Shown here: positions 8,981 to 15,916 of the stretch, in pieces
Numbering within the stretch: the first letter of the stretch is position 1
Layout of the letters: each line of letters starts with the position of its first letter
Assembly (NCBI GenBank): GCA_052387255.1
Contig: JBQTJI010000034.1
Location: 45,304-109,303 of the forward strand
Direction: 5' to 3'
Length of the DNA stretch: 64,000 nt
Origin: JBBQXK01 sp052387255
Lineage (GTDB): Bacteria > Pseudomonadota > Alphaproteobacteria > Rhodobacterales > Rhodobacteraceae
The notes under the pieces: generated by a model
What the model saw: only the letters and a program-made list of their open reading frames with translations
The model's database searches: none
What the model was told of the DNA's origin: nothing
Translations under genes and position numbers: made by a program

Positions 8981-9895
8981 CTAGCCGGTCAACGCCTCGA
9001 TCCTACGCCGTGTTCCCCGTGCTTCTTCGATGAGCCATGACGTGAACCGCTCGACCTGCGGACGGCGGGCCGCCTCTGCCCGTGTCAGAATGCGGTAGGG
9101 GTGCGGCGCGACAAGATGGTCGGAAATCGGAAACGGCAGGACGATCAGGCCGGTCTCAAGGTCCTGCAACAGCAGCGACAGGCCACAGACAAGGAAACCG
9201 ACGTTCTGCCGCACCGCCTCCAGCGCCAGCCGGGCATTGGGATAGTGCACGCCCCGTTCCGGCCCGGTCTTGCGCTGGCCGAACGCGGCGAACCAGTCGA
9301 CCCATCCGGGATGGCCGCTGTTTTCCCGATGTGACCGCAGGTGCAGAAGCGGCATCCCCTCCATCCGCAGGCCGGTCCCGCCATCGGCCATGCGGCGGGG
9401 GTTGTCCGGCCCGGTGACGGGAACAAGGATGTCGGTGAACAGGGGCTCTCCGGCCAGACCGCCATACACGATACGCAGGTCGGGCACGCCCAGCCGTACC
9501 GGCACGTCACCCGCGCCGTTGATGCAGAAACGGATGTTCGGATGGGCACCGCGAAACACCGCCAGACGCGGCGCCAGCCAGAGTTCGGCCCAGTCCGGGT
9601 CGGCCACGACATGGATCTCGAACACGCGCTGGAAATCGAGGGTCTCGGTCACCCGTCCGAGCGCCTCGAAGGCCAGCCGCAGATCGGCAAGGGCGAGGTC
9701 GAGTTCGGGGGTGGGGGTCAGCCCCGAACAGCCGCGCAGCAGAAGGTCGGTGCCGAGATAGTCCTCGAGTGCGCGGATGCGCTGCCCGACCGCCGCCGGG
9801 GTGATGCCCAGTCTGTCGGCGGCCCCCTTCAGCGAGCCTTCCTGGATCGCCATGTGCAGGGCCTGGAGCGACTTGAGGTGCGTTGTGCCAGTCAT
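8981..9895 (-). CDS. LysR family transcriptional regulator (GcvA-like)
   Basis: This 304-residue regulator has an N-terminal winged helix-turn-helix (LKSLQALHMAIQEGSLKGAA, then LGITPAAVGQRIRALEDYLG) and a periplasmic-binding-type effector domain. The overall pattern, including VHYPNARLALEAV, resembles the GcvA branch. It is transcribed away from the DUF4242 gene at 10052, and two palindromes in the 156-base intergenic region could be its operators. Autoregulation and control of the divergent gene is the usual arrangement for LysR proteins, but the inducer is unknown. Confidence 0.92.
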   Translation of the reverse strand: MTGTTHLKSLQALHMAIQEGSLKGAADRLGITPAAVGQRIRALEDYLGTDLLLRGCSGLTPTPELDLALADLRLAFEALGRVTETLDFQRVFEIHVVADPDWAELWLAPRLAVFRGAHPNIRFCINGAGDVPVRLGVPDLRIVYGGLAGEPLFTDILVPVTGPDNPRRMADGGTGLRMEGMPLLHLRSHRENSGHPGWVDWFAAFGQRKTGPERGVHYPNARLALEAVRQNVGFLVCGLSLLLQDLETGLIVLPFPISDHLVAPHPYRILTRAEAARRPQVERFTSWLIEEARGTRRRIEALTG

Positions 9896-9909
9896 TTGGT
9901 AAAGGTTGC

Positions 9910-9946
9910 CTTTGCCCTGGCAAAGAACAAGCGGACTTTCGAAAGT
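9910..9946. promoter_or_regulatory. Paired palindromes in a divergent LysR promoter
   Basis: Two inverted repeats lie within 37 bases. CTTTGCC-CT-GGCAAAG occupies 9910-9925, and the perfect 12-base palindrome ACTTTCGAAAGT occupies 9935-9946. They sit 15-51 bases upstream of the LysR start and about 106-142 bases upstream of the DUF4242 start. They are candidate binding sites for the LysR protein; the assignment is inference from position and symmetry. Confidence 0.5.
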
Positions 9947-10051
9947 TTTCGTTTCTCATGGAGAAGAAATTTGCGTTTTGAGCTCCGCCCCTTCGGGCGC
10001 ATCGTGACCCTGCGCACCAAGGACCAACAAATTCGGAAAGGAAAAACCAAA

Positions 10052-10327
10052 GTGAAACGTTTCATGATCGAACGGGATATTCCCGGCATCGGCGACTTCT
10101 CGATGACCGAGCTTTGCGGGGCCGCGCGCGCCTCGAACAAGGCGCTGGCCACCATCGGTCCGACCATCCAGTGGCAGCACTCGTATGTCGCCGGTGAAAA
10201 GACGTTCTGCATCTACCTCGCCGACAGCGAGGAAGAAATCAAGAAACATGCCGGACTGAGCGGCATCCCCTATGCGCGCATCACCGAGATTCCGCTGATC
10301 ATCGACCCGCTGACGGCCAACAACTGA
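10052..10327 (+). CDS. DUF4242 family small protein
   Basis: The 91-residue product matches the DUF4242 / SCO4226-like nickel-binding ferredoxin-fold family. It shows KRFMIERDIPGIG at the N-terminus, then a WQHSYVAGEKTFCIY strand and a conserved HAGLSGIPYARITEI segment. GTG 10052 is chosen because AAAGGA lies nine bases upstream; ATG 10064 is the alternative. The open frame extends far upstream only because the GC-rich antisense of the LysR gene lacks stops. It is divergent from the LysR gene and probably its target. The biochemical role is unknown in the family. Confidence 0.85.
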   Translation: MKRFMIERDIPGIGDFSMTELCGAARASNKALATIGPTIQWQHSYVAGEKTFCIYLADSEEEIKKHAGLSGIPYARITEIPLIIDPLTANN

Positions 10328-10369
10328 TCATCCGGACCCGCCAGGCGCGGGCAATCCGCCAGAAACGGA

Positions 10370-10397
10370 AACGCCCGCGCCATCCGGCGCGGGCGTT
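10370..10397 (-). terminator. Terminator hairpin after rpsO
   Basis: A perfect 12-base stem AACGCCCGCGCC / GGCGCGGGCGTT with a four-base loop lies about 24 bases after the rpsO stop. On the minus strand it is followed by a moderately T-rich segment. It also lies downstream of the DUF4242 gene on the other strand and may serve both. Confidence 0.75.
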
Positions 10398-10420
10398 GCG
10401 TCAGGTTCGGGTGACGGCAA

Positions 10421-10690
10421 TCAGCGGCGCAGGCCCAGCCGCCCGATCAGCGAGGCATAGCGCGCCTCGTCCTTGGACTTGAGATAGTCCAGCAGCTTGC
10501 GGCGCTGTGCGACCATCATCAAGAGGCCCCGGCGGGAATGGTTGTCCTTCTTGTGGCCCTTGAAATGCTCGGTCAGGGTGGCGATGCGCGACGACAGGAT
10601 CGCCACCTGCACCTCGGGCGACCCGGTGTCGCCCTCTTTCGTCGCATAGTCCTTGATCAGCGCGGCCTTCGCCTCGACAGTGATCGACAT
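10421..10690 (-). CDS. rpsO: 30S ribosomal protein S15
   Basis: The 89-residue protein is a full-length S15, which binds 16S rRNA early in 30S assembly. It begins MSITVEAKAALIKDYA and contains the conserved GDTGSPEVQVAIL and HKKDNHSRRGLL segments. The ATG is preceded by AAGGAG at good spacing. A terminator follows, so it is not obviously co-transcribed with pnp, which lies about 7.3 kb downstream on the same strand. Confidence 0.99.
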   Translation of the reverse strand: MSITVEAKAALIKDYATKEGDTGSPEVQVAILSSRIATLTEHFKGHKKDNHSRRGLLMMVAQRRKLLDYLKSKDEARYASLIGRLGLRR

Positions 10691-11042
10691 CGGGTTCTCC
10701 TTGGTGTTTGTGTGACGGTGCAGGCCGGGATGTCGTCCAGCAAGACCCTTGGAACCGTGCCCCGGCGGGGGACGGATGCGGGCGGATAGGGGATGCGGCG
10801 CAAAAGCGCAAGCGGCAAAGCGGCCCCGGGCCCGATGACTGGGTCCGGCTGCCGCCAGCCCCCCGGGCGATACCGCGCAGTTTTAACCAAGCTTTAAGAG
10901 AATGCCGCCCTCAGACCCTGAAGATGCTGGCAGCAGCGCCCTTTTTATGCCATAGTGCAATCCGAATATTCCTTTCGCGTCATGATGTTAACCGTCAGGT
11001 TGGTTAACGGGAACAGTCCTGGCGCCGGGTGGTCTGTGGTGG
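10691..11042. other. Intergenic region upstream of rpsO and the RTX gene
   Basis: This 352-base stretch is the 5' region of rpsO (minus) and of the RTX gene (plus). I see no coding sequence. It is AT-richer near 10880-11010 and contains two GTTAAC hexamers at 10987-10992 and 11003-11008, 16 bases apart, a possible operator for the RTX gene. Confidence 0.6.
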
Positions 11043-11051
11043 GTGGGCGTG

Positions 11052-12113
11052 ATGCTGGCATTGCTGGGGTTGCTGGGGGCGGTGGTGGCGGGGATCGCGG
11101 CGGATGCCGTCCTCGCCCGCCCGGAGGAAGAGATCGAAGGCGAAGAGGCCGAAGGCACGCTGCCCGGAAGTGGTGCCGAGGCCCCGCCTGAACCCGAGGG
11201 GGATCCCCCCGGCGACCTGCTCGACTGGCCCGATCCGCAGCTGGCCCCCGAGGGTGACGGCGCGGCCGATGGTCCGGCGTCCTCCGACACGCCCGCCGAT
11301 CCGCCGGAAGACATGGTTCTGACCGGCGGGGCGGGGGTTGACGGTCTTTATGCCGAGGGCGGGCAGGACACGGTGACGGGGCTCGGCGGCGGCGACCACC
11401 TGATGGGGCGGGGCGGCGACGACCTGCTCGACGGCGGAACGGGCGACGATCACGCCTGGGGCGGGGCGGGCGACGACACCATGCTGGGTGACGACGGGCG
11501 CGATGTCCTGCAGGGCGAGGAGGGCGACGACAAGCTGGACGGCGGCGCGGGCGACGACGTGCTGGCAGGCCACGAGGGGGACGATCTGCTGGCGGGCGGC
11601 GACGGGCAGGATACCCTGGCGGGCGGGGCCGGCACCGACGCGCTGGCGGGCGGGGCGGGCGACGACTGGCTGGCCGGTGGCTTTGGCGATGACAGCCTGC
11701 AGGGCGGCACCGGTGCCGACACGCTGGACGGCAACGACGGCCACGATTCGATCTGGGGCAACGACGACGACGAGGCCGATTTCCTGAACGGCGGGGCAGG
11801 CGACGACTGGCTGGGCCTGGGGCAAGGCGACCAGGCCCATGGGGGCGAAGGTGCCGACACCTTTGCCATCGACGGCTGGATCGGCGCGGGCGAGATCGCG
11901 CAGATCTCCGACTATGCACCGGGCGAGGACGAGATCGTCGTCGTCTACGACCCCGCCACCCACCCCGATCCGCAGCTGAGCGTGGTCAGCGCCCCCGGAT
12001 CGGCGGATGCGACCGTGCTCTTGGACGGGATGCCCGTGGCGCATGTCGCAGGCGGCGCGGGGATGGACGCGGGCGCGCTGCGGCTGGTGGCGTCCGACCA
12101 ACTGGCGGCCTGA
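11052..12113 (+). CDS. RTX-repeat calcium-binding protein with N-terminal anchor
   Basis: The 353-residue protein starts with a hydrophobic segment (MLALLGLLGAVVAGIAADAV), then an acidic Pro/Glu-rich linker to about residue 90. Many nonapeptide RTX repeats follow (GGAGDD, GGTGDD, GGDGQD patterns) to about residue 265, which form calcium-binding beta-rolls. The C-terminus is acidic with an ADTFAIDGW block as in haemolysin-type domains. The N-terminal segment is more like an uncleaved anchor or Sec signal than a type I secretion substrate. Start choice is open: in-frame GTG codons lie at 11043 and 11049. It converges with the singlet-oxygen operon nine bases away. Confidence 0.85.
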   Translation: MLALLGLLGAVVAGIAADAVLARPEEEIEGEEAEGTLPGSGAEAPPEPEGDPPGDLLDWPDPQLAPEGDGAADGPASSDTPADPPEDMVLTGGAGVDGLYAEGGQDTVTGLGGGDHLMGRGGDDLLDGGTGDDHAWGGAGDDTMLGDDGRDVLQGEEGDDKLDGGAGDDVLAGHEGDDLLAGGDGQDTLAGGAGTDALAGGAGDDWLAGGFGDDSLQGGTGADTLDGNDGHDSIWGNDDDEADFLNGGAGDDWLGLGQGDQAHGGEGADTFAIDGWIGAGEIAQISDYAPGEDEIVVVYDPATHPDPQLSVVSAPGSADATVLLDGMPVAHVAGGAGMDAGALRLVASDQLAA

Positions 12114-12122
12114 GGGGCGCGA

Positions 12123-12866
12123 CTACCCCCGCCCTCGCCCGAACAACCCGTACCAGGCCCAGTCGGGCAGGAACTGCCCCAGCCGGAACAGCCAGGAAAA
12201 CACCATCGGGAAGCTCTTCTTGAAGTGGTCGCTGCACATCAGCTCGAACACCTCCTGCGCGGCAGCTTCGGGCTCCATCAGGAACGGCATGGCAAAGTCG
12301 TTCTTCTCGGTCAGCCGGGTGCGGATGAAGCCGGGGTTGGCGACCTGGACGGTCACCCCTGTCCGTCGCAGGTCGGCATAGAGCGATTCGGCCAGCACCA
12401 TCGTCCCCGCCTTGGACGCGGCATAGCCGATGGCCCCCGGCAGCCCGCGAAACCCCGACAGCGACCCCGTGATCACCACATGGCCCGCATCGCGTGCCAC
12501 CATCGGCGGCAGGGCGGCCCCGATCACCCGCACGCAACCGGTGAAATTCACGTCCGCCGTCGCCTCGGCCCGCGCCGCGTCCCAGTCCTGGGCGCGCATC
12601 GGCCAGTAGACCCCGGCCAGGAACACCACCCCGTCGATCCGGCCCGCCGCCGCCGCCGCCGCCGTGACCGAGGCGCTGTCGGCCACGTCGCAGGGCACCG
12701 CCGTGGCCCGGCCCGGCATCGCCGCAACCGCCTCGGCCAGCCGCGCGCCGTCGCGGGCCGACAGGATCACTTCGGCCCCCGCGCCCGAAATCAGCCGCGC
12801 CAGGGCCAGGCCCAGCCCCTCGGACGCCCCCACCAGCCAGTACCGCTTGCCACCCCATTCCCGCAT
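12123..12866 (-). CDS. Short-chain dehydrogenase/reductase of the singlet-oxygen operon
   Basis: The 247-residue SDR has the cofactor loop GASEGLG near residue 13, the catalytic Ser in ITGSLSG and the YAASK active site near residue 148. The C-terminus (WLFRLGQFLPDWAWYGLFGRG) is hydrophobic, suggesting membrane or lipid association. It is the last gene of the five-gene operon divergent from rpoE-chrR, four bases after the DUF3833 gene. Its position matches RSP_1087 in the RpoE regulon of Rhodobacter sphaeroides (recalled). The substrate is unknown but is likely a lipid or lipid-peroxide product. Confidence 0.88.
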   Translation of the reverse strand: MREWGGKRYWLVGASEGLGLALARLISGAGAEVILSARDGARLAEAVAAMPGRATAVPCDVADSASVTAAAAAAGRIDGVVFLAGVYWPMRAQDWDAARAEATADVNFTGCVRVIGAALPPMVARDAGHVVITGSLSGFRGLPGAIGYAASKAGTMVLAESLYADLRRTGVTVQVANPGFIRTRLTEKNDFAMPFLMEPEAAAQEVFELMCSDHFKKSFPMVFSWLFRLGQFLPDWAWYGLFGRGRG

Positions 12867-12870
12867 CGCG

Positions 12871-13425
12871 TCACCCCTTCGGCCGCATCGTCGCCACCAG
12901 TTCGCCCACCATAACGCCGAACTTGCGGAACTGGCTCCTGTTCATCAGCGTCCCGTTTTCCATCAGATACAGCCAGTCGATGACGTCCAGCACATGCCCC
13001 CCCGCTTCCGCATCCAGCCGGATGCGGTAGCGCAGGTTCAGGGCGCACCCCGCGACCCGGCCCGTGCCTTGGCCGGGCACATCGTCGGCCAGGGCGGCAA
13101 TCTGCCCATCCTCGCCCAGCGTCAGCCGCCAGGCGCGCTGCTGCACGCGGCCCGTGTCATAGCGGAACGTCTCGTCCAGGCGGCCCCTGTTGCCGTCCCA
13201 GGTCCCGTGCATGTCGGCCACGAAACGCGAGGCAACGCGGCCTGTCGGCCCATAGATCACGCCCTCGCACAGGATCGGCCCGTTCAGGTGGCGGCGCGGG
13301 TCGAAGGCGGGCCCCCGGTCCGCCAGATCGGCGGGGGTCTGCGCCCGGAAGGACAGTTTGCGGCTGCGATAGACCACTGGCACCAGCACAAGCAGCGCAC
13401 CCAGGACAAGACCCGTCACCATCAT
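12871..13425 (-). CDS. DUF3833 family protein
   Basis: The 184-residue protein has an N-terminal hydrophobic segment (GLVLGALLVLVPVV), then the DUF3833 core with HLNGPILCEGVIYGPTGRV, the FRYDTGRVQQRAW block and a C-terminal MNRSQFRKFGVMVGEL. The fold is lipocalin-like by family description. It lies four bases after the transporter gene and four before the SDR, in the same operon. In Rhodobacter sphaeroides the equivalent gene is in the RpoE (singlet oxygen) regulon. No catalytic role is established. Confidence 0.85.
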   Translation of the reverse strand: MMVTGLVLGALLVLVPVVYRSRKLSFRAQTPADLADRGPAFDPRRHLNGPILCEGVIYGPTGRVASRFVADMHGTWDGNRGRLDETFRYDTGRVQQRAWRLTLGEDGQIAALADDVPGQGTGRVAGCALNLRYRIRLDAEAGGHVLDVIDWLYLMENGTLMNRSQFRKFGVMVGELVATMRPKG

Positions 13426-13429
13426 CGCG

Positions 13430-14659
13430 TCACTCCTCGGGGACCGGGGTGGCCAGCAACAGGCCGATGGCCACCAGTTTCAACAGGCAGGGCAGCCCCG
13501 CGTAAAGCCAGGCCAGCAGCGACAGCGCCGCGGGCGTGTTCGACGGCCCCGCTACGAACCCGCCCGCCTGCAAGAGCGGCAGCAGGGTCACCGCAACCAG
13601 CGCCAGCGCCAGCTTCGACGCAAAGGACCACAGGCCGAAGGCCAGCGCCTCGGCCCCGGCGAAACGCCCCGCCAGATGGCGGGCAAAGATCGCCGGCAAC
13701 AGCACCATGTCGGCCCCCAATGCCGCCCCCGAGGCCAGGCAGATCGCGGCAAAGGCCAGGGTGTCGCCGGGGCCAAGCGCCAGCGCAAAGACAAAGGACA
13801 GCGTGGCCAGCGCCATCCCCGCCAGCAGCACGCGTTTTGCGCCCTGCACGGCGGCAAGGCGGCTCCAGACGGGGGTCGAGGCGGCGGCGGCCAGGAAGAA
13901 CAGCAGCAAGAGCGGCCCTTCCCACCCCGGCGCGGCCAGCCGACTTTCGACATAGAACAGGAACAGGGTCGAGGTCACGGCAACCGGGGCCCCGTTGACC
14001 AGCGACAGGATCAGCAGCCGCCGTGCCATCGCGTCACGCAAGACCGGGCCGAAGCGCGGCGACGCAACCCGCGCACCGGCTCCCCATTGGCCGCGCATGG
14101 CCACGCCCGCGACCAGCGCCAGCGCCGCGAAACCCCAGGCGAAGGCGGCGAAGGGGCGGTCGGTCAGCCCCGCCAGCGCCACCGGCGCGACGGCGGCCAG
14201 CGAGATGCCGCCCAGCGCCCCCCCCTCGCGCCAGCCCGCCAGCCGCAGGTGCCCGCCTGCGCCAAGGGTCGGGGCAAAGGCGACGCCCTGGGCGTAGAAG
14301 CAGATGGTGACAAAGGAAAACGCCGAGAACAGAACCAGCAGCGTCAGCGCGAACCACCACAGCGGGGCCACGGGCGGCGGAACGGCCAGCAGCGCCACCA
14401 TCGACAGGGCCATCAGCGCGACTGCCCCCGCGACCATCGCCCCCCGCCGGTGCCGCCCCCGTTCGGCCAGCCAGCCCAGGGCCGGGTCCTGCACCACATC
14501 GACCAGCCGCAGCGCGCCCAGCACCAGCCCCAGCCCGGCCAGACTGACGCCATGGCTGTCCACATAGAACTTGGGCGCGTGGATGTAGATCGGCAGGCCC
14601 GCCGTGGCGATCATCGCCGCAAACAGCGACCAGGGCAGCAGCCGCGCCGCGCCGTTCAC
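13430..14659 (-). CDS. MFS / GPH-type transporter
   Basis: This 409-residue membrane protein has about twelve hydrophobic segments and the loop DPALGWLAERGRHRRGA typical of the glycoside-pentoside-hexuronide:cation symporter branch of MFS. The open frame runs far upstream, but the start is the GTG at 14659, which overlaps the stop of the DUF1365 gene (GTGA). The overlap and operon position indicate coupled translation. Given its partners, the cargo is more likely a lipid-related compound than a sugar, but this is inference. Confidence 0.88.
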   Translation of the reverse strand: MNGAARLLPWSLFAAMIATAGLPIYIHAPKFYVDSHGVSLAGLGLVLGALRLVDVVQDPALGWLAERGRHRRGAMVAGAVALMALSMVALLAVPPPVAPLWWFALTLLVLFSAFSFVTICFYAQGVAFAPTLGAGGHLRLAGWREGGALGGISLAAVAPVALAGLTDRPFAAFAWGFAALALVAGVAMRGQWGAGARVASPRFGPVLRDAMARRLLILSLVNGAPVAVTSTLFLFYVESRLAAPGWEGPLLLLFFLAAAASTPVWSRLAAVQGAKRVLLAGMALATLSFVFALALGPGDTLAFAAICLASGAALGADMVLLPAIFARHLAGRFAGAEALAFGLWSFASKLALALVAVTLLPLLQAGGFVAGPSNTPAALSLLAWLYAGLPCLLKLVAIGLLLATPVPEE

Positions 14660-15405
14660 CGCGATACCTCGTCGGCCGGGGGCGGCGGGCGGCGGCGGAA
14701 CCGCGCGCCCTTGAGCGCCAGCTTCAGCGCCTGCCAGTGGATCAGCGCCAGCACCCGCCGCGACCCGAAGGGCCGCACCAGACAGGCGCGCAGGATGGCG
14801 CGGTTGGTCAGGGGCAGGCGCGGGCCGATCAGGTTGGTATAGACCCCGCCCTCGGGGTTGGCATGGTCGATCCACACGGCGATCCGGTCGGGCCGGATGT
14901 CGAAGCGGAAAAGGTAGCGCCCCGCCACCGGCTGGAACGGCGAGACATGGAAGATCTTGCGCGCCTCGACCGTGTCCTCGCGCGTCAGCGGCTGCCCGTC
15001 GTCGCGGTGGCACAGATAGGAATGGCGGTCGCCCATGGTGTTCGAGACCTCGGCGATCACGGCGTTCAGGGTGTCGCCCGTCCCCAGGCACAGCCAGAAC
15101 GACACCGGGTTGAACACATGGCCCAGCACGCGCGGCTGCGCCATCAGCAGGATGCGCGTGGCGGTCAGGCCATGCGCCGCCAGCACCTCGCGCACCCAAG
15201 GCACACCCCGGCCCTGCCCGCGAGGGCCGCCATGGTCGCTGTCGTGCAGCGAGACAAGGCCCGCGCGGTTGCGGCGGAACAGGCCCGGTCCCTGCGCATC
15301 CTCGGGGTCCAAGAGCACATAGTCCACGCGGTACCGGAACCGGTTCGCCACCGCCCCCTTGCGGCCGTGGAAGGTTTCGCCGGGGATGTGCTCGACGGCG
15401 GTCAT
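14656..15405 (-). CDS. DUF1365 family protein of the singlet-oxygen operon
   Basis: The 249-residue protein has the DUF1365 signature: FHGRKGAVANRFRYRVDYVL, then RVLGHVFNPVSFWLC and KIFHVSPFQPVAGRY. The start is ATG 15405, which overlaps the stop of the preceding DUF559 gene (ATGA). Relatives are found beside cyclopropane-fatty-acid-synthase-like genes. In Rhodobacter sphaeroides the homologue RSP_1090 is needed for normal turnover of ChrR during the singlet-oxygen response (recalled). No enzyme activity is established. Confidence 0.9.
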   Translation of the reverse strand: MTAVEHIPGETFHGRKGAVANRFRYRVDYVLLDPEDAQGPGLFRRNRAGLVSLHDSDHGGPRGQGRGVPWVREVLAAHGLTATRILLMAQPRVLGHVFNPVSFWLCLGTGDTLNAVIAEVSNTMGDRHSYLCHRDDGQPLTREDTVEARKIFHVSPFQPVAGRYLFRFDIRPDRIAVWIDHANPEGGVYTNLIGPRLPLTNRAILRACLVRPFGSRRVLALIHWQALKLALKGARFRRRPPPPADEVSR

Positions 15406-15740
15406 TGCCGGATTTCTCCGGCAATCCGTTCCAGACACCCGTCCAGATTGCCCACGACATCCGCGTTCCACAGTCGCACGGTCCGGAATCCCCGTTCCCG
15501 CAACCATCGGTCACGCAGGGCGTCGCGGGTACCGCCATGCCCGTCACCGTCCGCCTCGACAATCAACTTGCGCTCGGCACAATAGAAGTCGGCCACATAC
15601 GGCCCGAGCGGCACCTGTCGGCGGAACTTGAGCCCCCAGAATCGCCGGTCGCGCAAGGAACACCACAGCACCCGTTCGGCGGGCGTCATGTCCCTGCGGA
15701 ACGCGCGGGCACGCAACTTGGACAGGTCGCTCTGCTGCAT
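15402..15740 (-). CDS. DUF559 (Vsr-like) endonuclease-domain protein inserted in operon
   Basis: This 112-residue protein has the DUF559 fold related to very-short-patch-repair endonucleases. The core is MTPAERVLWCSLR, FRRQVPLGPYVADFYC, KLIVEADGDGHGG and RDRWLRERGFRTVRLWN; the Asp in VADFYC and the Glu/Asp in VEADGD are the likely metal ligands. The start is ATG 15740, since sequence upstream is a dispersed repeat. Its stop overlaps the DUF1365 start by four bases. As I recall, the homologous operon in Rhodobacter sphaeroides lacks this gene, so it looks like a later insertion. Two inverted repeat copies lie immediately upstream. Confidence 0.85.
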   Translation of the reverse strand: MQQSDLSKLRARAFRRDMTPAERVLWCSLRDRRFWGLKFRRQVPLGPYVADFYCAERKLIVEADGDGHGGTRDALRDRWLRERGFRTVRLWNADVVGNLDGCLERIAGEIRQ

Positions 15741-15743
15741 CCG

Positions 15744-15780
15744 CCCCCTCACCCTGGCCCTCTCCCCCAAGGGGAGAGGG
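15744..15780 (+). repeat. GC-rich dispersed palindromic repeat, copy A
   Basis: The copy has the pattern CCCCTCACCCTGGCCC followed by the palindrome TCTCCCCCAAGGGGAGAG. It lies four bases upstream of the DUF559 start. Similar copies occur at 15863-15900 (inverted), 19257-19294 and 27255-27292 (inverted). This is a REP-like intergenic element. Confidence 0.85.
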
Positions 15781-15862
15781 AACAGCACCCCACCCGAAGC
15801 GTGCCGCAAGGAGGGTAAAGCTGCGGTTAACGCACGACCTGCGGCACCGGGCGCGACGCGGT

Positions 15863-15900
15863 CCCCTCGCCCCTCGGGGGAGAGGGCCAGGGTGAGGGGG
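15863..15900 (-). repeat. GC-rich dispersed palindromic repeat, copy B (inverted)
   Basis: This is the inverted counterpart of copy A, with the palindrome at its left end and GGGCCAGGGTGAGGGG at its right. Copies A and B form a head-to-head doublet filling the 176-base gap between the flavoprotein gene and the DUF559 gene. Confidence 0.85.
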
Positions 15901-15916
15901 AAGACCGGGCCGCGTG

